A model generated the notes under the pieces. The model made no database searches. It was given only the letters and a program-made list of their open reading frames with translations, and was not told where the DNA came from. Shown here piece after piece: positions 1 through 10,757 of a stretch of DNA of 29,635 nt. The position numbers and the translations under genes were made by a program. The stretch's first letter is position 1. Each line of letters opens with the position of its first letter. The stretch is from Chloromonas sp. AAM2 (lineage: Eukaryota; Chlorophyta; Chlorophyceae; Chlamydomonadales; Chlamydomonadaceae), in NCBI GenBank assembly GCA_004335635.1, contig QAXH01006345.1, forward strand, positions 1 to 29,635. Direction: 5' to 3'.

Positions 1-1313
1 GGACAATTTGACAGGTTGCTGTGGGGAGTGTTCTTGTGTCCTGGTGTGTTGGCTGATGGGAACTATTGTGTGATGAGTACTCGTTACGTTTCTTGCCTTG
101 GGTCACGCTGTGGGTTACACTGCGTGTGCGTGTGCGTGTACAAAGAGTCTTTGTGTTGGTACACGGTATGGTGTCACTTCTGGGACAGGCTGTTGTGCGT
201 GGACAAGAAAGAGATCGCCTCTTTTTGTGTGATCAGTAAGTTGTGACCGATACCCGTACATGACACAGCCGTGGCGCACGAATTGACGACAGTATTGGGA
301 CTTTGAACAGTTGTAAGCAGCGAGCCAAAGACAACTGCAACTTACATTTTGGAACAACTGGGTAAACTGATTCACCACCCAACACACAAGCAGCCAAAAG
401 CCATGCAAGCAGCACATGTCGAGCTAGACAAGCCAAGGCGTTTGAGCCCATTGTCTCCTAGATCCTGAAAGCTGAGAAATTGACGCCAGACCCGGTCACT
501 ACTTCACTGGCTGGCTGTAGCGTCCACAGTACACAAGGCCACCGCGCCCACCACCAGGCTTTGGTTTGTTATGACTTGTTCCACGCTTGCCGACCGCACC
601 ACACTTAGGGCATTTGCCCATCAGGGTGCCAGCTGGCCATGTTTTGCGAGTACCAAGGCCCAGAAAGCCTGGTGAAGCTTTCGAGGGTGCCAGCCCCAGC
701 CGCACCTGAATGCAACAGCAATGCAGCGCGAATCACACAGAGTACAAGTTTTCTTCGGTCGTGCACCTGTCCGCTGATGAATATGTATGTGCGACTCTGC
801 CTTACGACGTGTGTTTCTGAAGGTTCGGTTTTGAAATCGTGGTCATGCCGCACACATACTCAGCCATTTTGTCTTGTTTCTTTTGCAAAGTGCTGCCAAT
901 GGTTATCGCTTGCCGTTGCTCGGCGGGTCTGAGCTTGTAAGGTGACGGCCTTCACTAGGGTTTGTCGGGACCGGGTTGGTTAGGCCTGGCCCAAAACTGC
1001 ATTGCGACTCTTAAAAACCACATATCGTGCATCTGTGATAGGTATCGAAACCCTCTTAATCGGCGACAACGAGTTTGGCACCCATGTACCCACGGGTGAC
1101 CTAAAGCATCAGCAAAAATGCACCTTCAGCAAGTACAGCCTTGCTCACTGGCAGCTCAACATGCCAGGCATGGCGTGTTTGTTCCACACGGGCAAGGGCT
1201 GTCTTGACTTGAACACACGCAAATTAGCCAGTATACGTACGTGTTCAAAGACAGACAATGAGTCCCATGGCTCCCAATGGCTCCCATGATGATCCAACCA
1301 CCATGTCCAGATG
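1..1313. other. No gene recognised
   Basis: I see no exon chain with consistent phase on either strand. The left end is GT-rich. A minus-strand ORF at 499-621 has one CxxC pair but no supporting exon, and the other ORFs are short and of random composition. The stretch probably holds the 3' flank of the minus-strand gene that ends at 1314. Confidence 0.5.
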
Positions 1314-2479
1314 TCATGCGCTGATGTCCATGCATGAATTGTATCGAATGCACACGTCGGTCTTGTAACGTCTTAAGTAGGTGGAGGCCACATGAGGGTT
1401 GTTTGCAGTCCTTTCTTGTGATAATTTGGGCAGAAGCCCTGTCAGTGCTGCTGCTGTGACGAGGTACATGCCTCCGCTGGGGACATTGATGATGTGGTCG
1501 ATGCATTCCTGACTGTCCCGCACCTCCTCCAGCAATGCACCACCAGGCATGTCAGCAATCTGGCTGGCGCTAAAGACGGCCCGGCCCACAACACCACTGG
1601 GCAGTTCGTCGAAGTGCTGCGAAACAAGGAAATTAGTAAAAATGACAGATTTCGAACAAAAGTTTTCGGGTGGTCTCGAATTCACAGCCGTCGCAGATGA
1701 TCAAATATATACCTCAAGCAGCTATAACCCTGTCATGCCATGCACATCACAATGTCTAAACCTAACATTAGCCTCACCAACCTTGCCCGGTGGCTTCACC
1801 ATGACCTGTTGTCCAGCACGCTCCCCGAACTGCTGTGGCAGGGTTATCACCGCACCTCCCTTGGGGGGGTTGACTCTTGCGAAGTAGCCTCCGTGCACCA
1901 CAGACAGCCCGTGGCCCTCCAGGAATTGCGCTCCTCTGCTGAGCGCGGCACGAGTGTGCCCTGCACAAAGCATGTGCCAACAGGAGAGGAGATGTAAAAA
2001 AAACAAAATAGCCTTCTTCAATACATGGGCTGCCTGTAACACACACCTGTCGGGTACACTTCCAGCGCCAGCTCGTCCAGGTTATGGGCCTGTAGCAAGC
2101 CGCCCGAGCGCGTGTGCGCTGCGCCATGAATGGGATGCTGCCACTCCTCCACCAAGCCTGCATACAGGCTTGGTGGTGCGGGCACGATTTCCTCGAAGAG
2201 CAAGGCATGACCCTCAACCTGTTTAAAGTCGGTGAAGGGGTTGCCCCTGCAATTCACCTGACAAAGCAGCACAGCAGCACATCACCACTGGGCAGCGTCA
2301 ATTTCAGCTTTGAGTAATTGCATTAACAAAGCCCTGTGCAGAGGAAAAGGCTGTGCTCCCATCCGCACCTGCTGCATTGCTTGTAAGCAACTGAAGTCAA
2401 AAACTGGGTCGGATCTCTTCCGCCGGGCACCATGACCACCCGACAGGGCGATCTCGCCTGGAGGAGCCACTGGTTTCAT
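1314..2479 (-). CDS. Uncharacterised 267-aa protein, 4 exons
   Basis: Model: complement(join(1314..1616, 1782..1960, 2047..2257, 2369..2479)). The ATG is at 2479-2477 and TGA at 1316-1314, 804 nt in all. All junctions are GT-AG and agree in phase (0, 1, 0), which is why I believe it is a gene. I do not recognise the family. The N-terminus (MKPVAPPGEIALSGG) is followed by a basic GARRKRSDP patch. Exon 2 carries GHALLFEEIVPAPPSLY and an aromatic/His stretch (EEWQHPIHG). Exon 3 has a Gly-rich GHGLSVVHGGYFARVNPPKG segment. Exon 4 is Ala/Gly-rich, and its last 40 residues look less protein-like, so the true 3' end could differ. No signal peptide, membrane segment or catalytic motif is obvious. The exon 3 donor is GTTGGT; a GTGAGG four bases on would change the phase. 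Upstream non-coding exons are possible. Confidence 0.6.
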
Positions 2480-4244
2480 CCTGTACGCGCTGGTCAATGG
2501 ACGCGCTGGTCAATGTTCCACGAAATGCAGGATGTGCTGCGGAGGCGCCGTGTGCGCTGCTGTGCGTGCTGTGCGCGCTGCGCGCATCACCTCCGACCGG
2601 GAACGAATTGAATTTGCACACCAAATGGAGGTAACTCGCTCCGGACTACTTTGCTCTCGTCATGAATTGCCCTCCGCAGTGATCTCATTTTTGAAATGAG
2701 TGGCGGCGACGCCCATTGGAAGCTATGCAGAAGCTGGCCCAGGTCTTAAGGCGGAGTCGAACATACATATACAAGAGAGGACAAGGCTTATATACAAAAT
2801 ACGCACCGTCTACCACAACACGCTGTGTGTTCACTCCGAAGTTCACCCTGCATGTGGTTAACACACACACACACACACGCGCACACACACACACACACAC
2901 TCTCAAACAGTGTTTTTGCGGACACACACAGGTTTCAGGGACAGTCCCAAAACTGTCCCAGAACTCGCAAGGCACTGCTATGCAAGGCTCTGGCCGGTAG
3001 ATTGAGTGCAACATGGGTGAAGTGTGCAAAGCTGTCCCGGTGGAGAAATCGCCTCAGTCTGTACCCATGCCACTTACGGAAGCTCGCCCACCCTCAGACA
3101 TCAGCACCGACGTTCTGAAACACGACAAGCTAAGACCATACTCGGCTGTTGAGTGGTCGGGTTACTAACAATATGAACACAAGCACCAGCAATTCGTCAA
3201 CAGTGATGCCAGAGGATGAAATCGCTCTGCAGTTTCAAGCCAGCCAGCCATTACAAGGTGAGAGAGCAACCACTAAAACCCCCACAAGCCCACGCCAGAC
3301 ATTGGGCATTGCGGACATTGGACATAAGGATTCCCACCAGACATTGCACCTTGCGACCGTGCTGGCATGATGTGAAACCGAGGTTGCCGGTTCTAGGGCA
3401 AAGAACAAACATTCTTGCAGGGCGACTCTCACTCAAAACTTCTGGGTTTCTCCTGTGTGCATACGTAGCCGCAGTGCACTTCCCCATTCGCAATTGTTTG
3501 TCTAGACATATGCCAGCCAGAAAAAAAACAGGAAATGTCCCAGAGCGCTCCAATGTCCGGAAAGCTCCAACCAGTGTGGCCTTGCTAGTGCTTATTATTA
3601 AGCAGGTCAAGCAAATCGACTAGAAAGACATGCCAAGCTGACTGCAGCCGAGTGAATGTGCTGCTCAACCTGCACTTGTAAAATGCACATCAAGGTCTAC
3701 TTGGACACAGCTCATGATGCCGTTCAAGCATATGAAGCCCAGCACGCTGTACATGAAAACGCATACAGATACAGCATCTCTGCACGCACGAAACCTTCAA
3801 GCTAGCGAATGATGCATTCAAAGCTGCAGCGGGTGTGGCATGAGGCAGGTGTGGCAAGTCCACATGGCCATATGGACTTTTTCCTTGAGCTCTAGACATC
3901 CCTGGCAGCGGCCCTGAAGTAACAGTCTCCCGTACCTTGCATAAGTCTAAGGTGCACGAGTTGAAAAAAAGGAGCTTGTGGCAGAAGGGAGGTTTGTTTT
4001 GGCAGATCTACACGCCATCAACCGTCTTGATGTGTTCTGGTACATCTGTCTCTCCCCCCCTCGCATGTCCTGGTCCCACACTTTGTGGTGACATTCATTG
4101 CCGCCACAAGCGACTGTGCATTTCGCCGAACGATGTCACAGCCCAAAGTCGCAAGATAAGAGGAATTGGAAAACATCGAAACACAGGGAAATTGCAATCC
4201 ATGCAGGTAATGATGGCGATCACCTCATGATAGGTGGCAGAGCG
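2480..4244. other. Long non-coding stretch
   Basis: About 1.8 kb without a supportable gene. It holds an AC microsatellite (2861-2901), a short direct repeat GCGCTGGTCAATG near 2488-2514, and the flanks of two minus-strand genes. A 135-codon ORF at 3216-3623 has no codon or domain signal. Confidence 0.5.
2861..2901. repeat. AC dinucleotide microsatellite
   Basis: About twenty AC units, interrupted once by GCGC near 2879-2882. It produces artificial TH or VC-rich ORFs on both strands. Confidence 0.95.
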
Positions 4245-5079
4245 TCAATGCTTCTTTGACCCCCGGACAGCAACGCCCACTGTGGTGGCGCCGTGGATTT
4301 CATGCATGTCGGTGCACTTCTCTGGCTCCCATGGCAAGCTAGGGTGCTTGGAATCGTGGTGCGCCTGCATACACAACACATCATTCGGACTTCACCAACG
4401 TACCCATGGTGAGGATGCCCACTTACTGAGATGGGAGTACCACTTGCGTGCTGCACAAACACACAAATCCTGGTACTAGTGCGCTGATGATGTGCATACA
4501 TCACATTTGACGAACAAGGCTGGGACGAGCTGACACACTTGTGCAAACAGGGTGCATGAGAGGAAGTCAACTGACTACAAGGGCGCAGCTGCACAACACC
4601 TGTACCCCCACCTGCATGCTGACCAAGCTCGGCGCCGAGACCTTGCAGATGTGACACTGCATGGCATAGGCAGTTTACTGGCAATCAGCGAACAACAGGA
4701 CAGCAGGACGTGGAGCAGAGGACGTGAAGGGTGAGGAGGTAGGTGGACAGGCAACTGGTATCTGCTGATATTGCATGCCAGAGGGACATGGAGAGGCCTT
4801 GGATACTTCTGGTTGTCCAGAGCCTATAGATAAACGGCCCTCTCATCGGAACTGGGTGGCACCTGAAACTTGGCGTGACCAGCCTTCCCGCCCTTTCGGT
4901 CGGCCTGGCCTTCCTTCCCGCCTCCCATATTCGTCAGCGCTGCCTTTGCCTTGGCAGCCAGCTCCGCCGCAGTATGCTTGGCTGGCTTTGCCTGCAGCAG
5001 GGTGTAGGTTTGGGTGTGAGCACGGGCCCGGGCTTGAGTCGTTCCGGCACAGGCTTCGGACTGTTCGTACCTTGCCCAT
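4245..5079 (-). CDS. Small C2H2 zinc-finger protein, 100 aa
   Basis: Model: complement(join(4245..4364, 4612..4656, 4863..4991, 5071..5079)), 303 nt with TGA at 4247-4245. All three introns are GT-AG in phase 0. The first coding exon is only ATG GGC AAG. Residues 4-46 form an Ala/Lys-rich helix (KHTAAELAAKAKAAL) and a Gly/Lys segment (NMGGGKEGQADRKGGKAGH). The zinc finger follows: C47-x2-C50-x12-H63-x4-H68, or H64-x3-H68. The C-terminal tail contains HPSLPWEPEKCTDMH and ends GSKKH. The layout (basic Ala/Gly-rich N-terminus, one C2H2 finger, HPxLPW tail) resembles small eukaryotic one-finger proteins of the ZNF706/At2g23090 kind; this is from memory and the family assignment is tentative. A nucleic-acid-binding role is inference. 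The finger is split by introns before C47 and before A62. Confidence 0.85.
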
Positions 5080-5431
5080 GTTGCCCAATAGCCCTGCAGA
5101 AGCTCACGTTGCCGGCAGGAAGGTACCGCAGACGAACAAGTCAGGGTTCTCGGCGGCTGCGGTGGCTAGAAGCGGCCCACACGCCTACAAGGCCGAGTGT
5201 GTTGCCCCAATATCGAATGCAAAGCCGACCGACGCAGAGGAGGTTTCAAGTATGAACCAACCAAAGGTGGCAAACTAAATAACTGCCAAAACGTTTTCAT
5301 GTTAATTGCCAAACGCATCTGTTGATGATAGCAGTACCAGGCGCTCGGTGCCTTCCGCGTGCTACTTGGTTTGTAGCTCCAGCCTCGTTTTGGTGTCCCA
5401 GACAACAAGATGAGGAGCTTGGGGGCGGCGC
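5080..5431. other. Intergenic, promoter side of zinc-finger gene
   Basis: Lies between the zinc-finger start (5079) and the stop of the next minus-strand gene (5432), so it should hold the 5' UTR and promoter of the former and the 3' UTR of the latter. I see no TATA box. A minus-strand ORF here is not supported. Confidence 0.45.
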
Positions 5432-5924
5432 TCAGGCTTCTGCATGGGCTACAAAGATCAGGTTAGTCTGTAGTCGTTGGTAAGGGGACACGGCCGTGCC
5501 CCTGGTGCCCAGTTCGACCTGCGAGTCTGTTGATCATGTCGGGAGGCATGCAGGGCCAATCGCTGGGCAGTCCATTTGCCTGTTTTCGTGTCTAACACAG
5601 TTTATGCAAACATCCAGCGATCTGAGAGTAGCTCTACCCTTGTGATCGCAATTGCCAATTGAAGTCTCACTTGTGATGTTGTGGTCGCGGGTGTTGCAGA
5701 GGGCACAATCCAGGCGCGCGATGCAGCAGCGGCAGCGACCCAGTGAGTCGTATTTGGCAATCGCATCCTGCTTCAGACTTACGAGTTGCAAAGGGTTCTA
5801 TGTCAATCCATGCTTGCACACCATCCCGCACTGTATGCAGCACGTAGGCCGAGCTAGCTCCAGCCCATAAGCCAATCTCACGGTTCAATCGACCGTGTAC
5901 TGTCGCCGATTGTGCATTGTCCAT
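5432..5924 (-). CDS. Uncharacterised 98-aa Cys-rich protein, 3 exons
   Basis: Model: complement(join(5432..5526, 5671..5767, 5820..5924)), 297 nt. The ATG is at 5924-5922 and TGA at 5434-5432. Exon 1 encodes a hydrophobic/aromatic run, IGLWAGASSAYVLHTVRDG. Exon 2 holds a cysteine cluster, GRCRCCIARLDCALC, with spacing C-x-C-C-x6-C-x2-C that could bind metal. Exon 3 has VELGTRGTAVSPYQRLQ and ends AHAEA. The phases agree, but intron 1 is only 52 nt and its donor (GGT|GTGCAA) is weak; a stronger GTAAGT lies 15 bases before the acceptor and gives no usable intron. I do not recognise the family. The ATG overlaps the start of the plus-strand RAP gene inside one CCATGG palindrome, so one of the two starts may be wrong or the 5' UTRs overlap. 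Confidence 0.5.
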
Positions 5925-8900
5925 GGGCAACAGGCGCGATCCCAAGTTTCCTTCCTGTGCTCCTGCCCGTAGGCTGTTTGGCCAGTCTCGTGGGCTGAAC
6001 ACTGGGACAGCTACGCTGGCGCCAGCAGCAGCTGCTGTACAGGGTGATGTGGAGGGCGTAATGAGGGAGATTGATCGCGTTATTTCAAGCGATACAGCAG
6101 GCGCCAAGGAGGTCTCTGATGCAGCTGTAGCTCTAGCTTACCTGCAGGCTAAGGGCAACAGGAGGTAATTGGGGATGCTGTTTGTCATGCAGGTGCTCAG
6201 CCCAGAGCTTGGCTGATGTAGCAGGACAGCGCACAACATGCGTGGGTCCCATCCATGCAGGGCGAGGCAGCTGGCATACCTGTTTGATCATGTGGTCATC
6301 AGGAGCAATCCGTGGCTTCTTGATTGCGCGCAGATTGTGGGGCAAGGTGTTTGAGAGAGCGTCCGTGTCAACCTTTGATGCTCCCAGCTTGTCCTCATTT
6401 CTATGGGCTGCCACCACAGCCGGTGTTGGTCATTTCAAGACAGTGGCTGAGCTGTCGGGAGCAGCTGCCAAGCTGCTTCCCAGCCTGAGCCCCAGCCAGC
6501 TTTCGATTGTGGTGGAGGCGCTTGGCAGGGCAGGTGCCAAGGATGAGCAGCTGCTGGCCAGCATTGCAGACCAGGTAGGCCAAAACAGCAGCTGCTGGCA
6601 AACATGACTTAGTATTGAGCACCGTGGACACATTGCGTGGGGGGACGTGGGGAAATTTTGTGCCAGAGCTGGCGCTGTCCAGCTCGCCATGCCATTTTGC
6701 AGCATGTGTGGCAATTGCTAGTGGCTCACTAGCTGTGGCAAATGCACACAGGTGGTCGGCAACCTAGCTGCCTACAAGGCCGCCGACTTGGCGCGTCTGG
6801 TGTGGGGCTTTGCTGCTGCTGGTTCTTCAGACGTTAAGCTGGTCAAAGCTGCATCCAAGGTATGTGGCGCGTACAACGCACGCAAGTACACATATGATGC
6901 ATGACAGTGGCGCGCAGCGTACTGCTGAATCTTGGCCAGTTCAGCTGACGTGCTGCAGCAGTCCAAGCCTCGGGCAGTCAAGCCCGCTTTAGTTTAGTGC
7001 ACAGGCAGTTCTTAATCTCCCCGCTACCCGTGTGGCTGCTAATAGGTGCTAGGCGATAAGGCAGCTGAGCTGAGCGGCCGGGAAGCAGCCCAGGCAGTGT
7101 GGGGACTGGCGCGTCTGCGCCGTGCCGACAAGGCAACCTTGGATGCACTGGTTCGCACTGCCAAGTGAGTTCAGGATGCTGTGAACTTCTTTGTCATCAT
7201 GCGCCACTAGAAGGAACAGGGCGGTCACGCACAACAAGGGTTTAGTCGTGTACAGCGCTGAGCTGCCACCTGACGCACCAGGCAGTGGACAGTTTCCCTT
7301 CAGCCAGCACAGTTCATTTCGTGGTCTCGCGACGGATTTGAGAGCGGGTACAAGGCACGAATTTGGCAGCGACCTACACAATCTTGCAGGCCAGAACTTG
7401 TCTTTTCTCCTCTGTCATGCAGGGGCAAGCTGGACAGCGGTGTGGATGCAGCTGGCCTGGTCTGGGCTCTGGGCTTCATTGGGTACAGGGCAGATGCTGA
7501 CACCATCAAGGTGGGCTTGCGGCACACACGCAACCATAGGGGCTGACTGACGACACGACATGCAACGTGATTGCATTCACTAGGGCAGCCGGGTATTGCA
7601 CACTGCTCACAGCTGGCAGTGGCTTGCAGCTGCCCTGGAAGGAGCACCAAAATCAGTGCATAAGCGAAGCGCACAGCCACACTGAGATGCGCCGCATGCC
7701 ACGCCATTATGGATGTGAATCACCGCCTTGCCACCCCATTTTGGTCCTGGTCAGCCATCTTTTGGTGTGCATGACACGTCCCATGCTGGCATGCCTGGTG
7801 CAAACATCTCAGGCCTGTCATCATATCATTGCGAGTGCAGGTGCTAGCGTCAACGCTCAAGGCGCACAGCAGCGAGCTGACGCCAGCACATGCTGTTGAT
7901 GCAGCCTGGGGTCTTGGCGTGCTTGGTGGCGAAAAGGTAAGCGTCCAACAGGCAATGGGCGCATGTTGGCCACTGGATGCGCCTATCATAACAACTGTTT
8001 GGCTTAATGCCTGCCTGCAGGATGCAACCACTGCTTTGTTTGGTATTGCCTCAGCTGCCATCGAGTCAGCCCCCGATTCGCTGGACCCGTACCAGGTGGC
8101 CTCGCTCTTCGAGGCATCCGCAGCGTCTGGTGTGCCATTGTCTGAGAAGGTGAGGTTGAGGGCGTGTGCTGGCGTCATTTAACAAGCAACTGCAGGAGTT
8201 GGAAAGAACTGCCAGGCAATATTCTGATGGGGCAGCAATCCTTCTCAATGACAATTGAGCTTGCTCAACTCACATCTTGTCTTCGGAAGGGCTCATTCTT
8301 GCATGCACACACTTACCTGACTTTGAGCAGGTGTCTGCCTACGCCGCCAAAATGCACGCTCTAGTTGAGGAGGGCGCTAAGGGCAAGCGCAGCGCAGGGC
8401 TGTCAGCTTTCAAGGACGATCTTGCACGAGCCACTGCACAGGCCCTGGGCGCCAGGTATGCATATGACGCTGCGCTGCATGGCTCTCAGGCCAGCACCAC
8501 TGAAAACATGTGTCGCATTCAGCATACACGTAGAGTGTGCCTTGCAATGGCGTGCTTTCCAACCCTTGACCGGTGATGTCTGGCCTCAGGTACCGGCCTG
8601 AGGTGACTGAGATGGTGAAGAGCTTTGCCGTCTTGACCGCTGCTGGTGTGCACATTGACACCGCGGTGAACATGGACCAGACCAAGGTGGCCGTCGAGGC
8701 TGTGGGCCCGCACTACCTCAGCTCCGCTGGCACGGTGAGTCTGGGTATGCGAACAGGTATTGGATACAGCGGTGATGGCACTTTGGGGTGGGGCAGGTCC
8801 AGGCAAAAAATGTGGGATGGGATTGTATGAGCTGGCATGGCAAGAGCCAGTTTCTTGCGGTTGCGTTTGTTTGTGTGTTATTATTGAAGTGCGCTCATGT

Positions 8901-9581
8901 GTGTGATCATTGGAGTGCGCTCATGTGTTGGTGTGTTCGCAGCCCCTGGGCCCTGCACTGGCACGTGCCAAGCTGTTCGAGTCCCAGGGCTACAAGCCCG
9001 TGCTGGTGACCTTCAGCGAGTGGGCAACGCTTGGGACGGCCACAGACAAGGCCAAGGCAGTCCTGGCAAAGATCAGAACAGCCGTTCCCGCCACAGCCTC
9101 TAAGGTGAGGTTTCAGATGCGTAGATTTCACAGGCCTGTCGGGTGCAGGCAGCGCATGTTGTTTGTGGGACCACACTGCCTGTCAACTGTCAGCCCCACA
9201 CATGATCCGTCTGTCAACTGTTACCTCAGCAATGGCATATTTTAACGGCTGGCTACTAGTTTCATGTATCCATCATGTCTTCAGCTGTGGTCGGACTCAG
9301 CCACCAACGTAAAGCATCCTGTCCTGACCTATTTCGAACTTTGGAGACCACCATGTTAACAGCCCGTACACTTCCACTGTACTATTTTCCTTCCCCTCTT
9401 GCCCCTGCTGAGCAGTCCTCCCCGGACTGAAGGCCATGTATACAACAACAACAACAACAACATTCCACTGTGGGTGTAGATGCTCGTCATTTGCTGACGA
9501 CTCTTTTTCATCTTGCCCTGCTTGCAGGTGGATGCTTTGCAAAAGAAGCTGAACGAGCCATTTGATCCCTATGCGCAATGA
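5923..9581 (+). CDS. RAP-domain helical-repeat protein, probable organelle RNA factor
   Basis: Model: join(5923..6164, 6334..6574, 6752..6859, 7046..7164, 7423..7510, 7841..7936, 8021..8149, 8331..8455, 8590..8734, 8943..9104, 9528..9581), 502 aa, with all junctions GT-AG and in phase. The N-terminal 45 residues are Arg/Ala/Ser-rich with few acids, as in a transit peptide. Residues about 80-340 are degenerate helical repeats with an ALxWG-like core (ARLVWGFAAAG, AQAVWGLARL, GLVWALGFIG, VDAAWGLGVLG), as in OPR/FASTK-type proteins. The C-terminus (about 400-475) is a RAP domain: GVHIDTAVN, VAVEAVGPHYLSS, ARAKLFESQGYKPVLVTFSEW. RAP proteins act in chloroplast and mitochondrial RNA processing and translation; the particular target cannot be read from sequence. 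The start is the least certain part: the frame stays open upstream of 5923, and another ATG lies at 6061. Confidence 0.88.
9442..9462. repeat. ACA trinucleotide microsatellite
   Basis: Seven ACA units inside the last intron (9105-9527) of the RAP gene. Confidence 0.9.
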
Positions 9582-9795
9582 AGCACTGATGTAGACGCTG
9601 GATTGTGCTGACAGCCTGCATAGCTCAGCGATCTACAGACACGGTTACCACGAGCCGTTGATCCGCAGCATCACTGCGTAGGTGATGCTGCCACGTAGGT
9701 GTACAGGTCGTGAGCTGGGCACAGTATTGTGCTTTGTCAGTGTGGGGAGTGGACAGTTTGTTTCTACCAGCTTGTTTCAGAATCTTTGTACACCC

Positions 9796-9800
9796 TGTAA
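9796..9800 (+). terminator. TGTAA poly(A) signal for RAP gene
   Basis: TGTAA is the usual poly(A) signal of green algae. It lies 215 nt after the RAP stop codon, giving a short 3' UTR. Confidence 0.5.
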
Positions 9801-10314
9801 GAGCACAGACGGATACGATATTGATAATATCAGGCTGGCAGGTGCACGTACAGTACATCCATTGTGTAGTGACAGCCCAGCAGACAGACATCGGAGCACG
9901 TTCACACTGACCACCACCACCACTACTTCCCCAGCGAGCCACACTTGAAGGCGGTTTTTACAGGTGAACTCAAAAGAGTCACACACAACAAACAAGGGTC
10001 TATGACAGCAGCTGCGCACGTGACTAAAACGTCAGGAAAGTTAACTCGGAAAAGAGGAAGAACACAGTGCAAGTCACTGTGGATAGTGTAAGATCAGTGA
10101 CAGGGTGACAGGTCCACATTGATTGTTTCTATCTGTTTAGTCAAAATCAAGCCAACCAATCAGGGAAGCGCTCACAAAATCCGCGTGTCATGCAACCCCA
10201 AGCCCACGCCATTAAGCCCGGCTCAGAACCTTTCACGAGGAAACAAAGATCAGACCAGTCCAAACATCCTCTCTGGCCCCTCTCAACCTCACTGACCCCT
10301 TCCACGCTTGTGTA

Positions 10315-10319
10315 TTACA
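10315..10319 (-). terminator. TGTAA poly(A) signal for SpoU gene
   Basis: TTACA on plus is TGTAA on minus, about 440 nt after the SpoU stop. The position fits, but a pentamer is weak evidence alone. Confidence 0.4.
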
Positions 10320-10757
10320 ATGCCCAAGTAATCGTAAGCATTAACGGTGTCCCATGTGCTCATGCGTAGGTGTCGGGTTCAGACGGCAAGGCTGCGTAGG
10401 TATGGACAACATTGATATGACAATTGCCTTTCCTTAGTGGATTCAGAATTGTCACTGGAAACAGGAGGTGCATACTCGCATCTTCCGTGGCCTGACCAAG
10501 GTGGCCGCCAGGAAGTTGGCAAATCCGAGCACATCTCAACTCAGCAATTCCCTCATTGCCTGGGATGCCCACGCTTCCTGTGCTTCCAGCTGTGCCGGGT
10601 CTTCAGCCTCTTGCCGTTCAGCCCGCACCTGCAGCCACCACCCCATCCTCTGACCAAGGCACGAACTGGCATGCATGTGTTGATAATTATGGGACTATTG
10701 AAGACTGCAGGATTGAAGTTTGCCAGTTTTTTTTCCATGGTGCTCTCTGCATCGTAA

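Larger units (their letters stand above)
9582..10757. other. Convergent 3' flanks of RAP and SpoU genes
   Basis: No exon chain is supportable. Both flanking genes end here, and each has a TGTAA candidate poly(A) signal (9796-9800 on plus, 10315-10319 on minus). A short ACC run lies at 9909-9924. Confidence 0.6.

Noticed and set aside
499..621. Minus-strand ORF with CPKCGAVGKRG, zinc-ribbon-like
   Set aside because: Only one CxxC pair, low complexity after it, and no exon that joins in phase.
2716..3118. Overlapping ORFs rich in THTHTH or VCVCV
   Set aside because: They are translations of the AC microsatellite.
3216..3623. 135-codon plus-strand ORF
   Set aside because: No domain, no protein-like composition, and no splice context; length is within chance for this window.
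10437..10757. Plus-strand ORFs after a good intron-like start
   Set aside because: They lie in the convergent 3' flanks and show no motif; the SpoU stop at 10758 explains the coding signal nearby.
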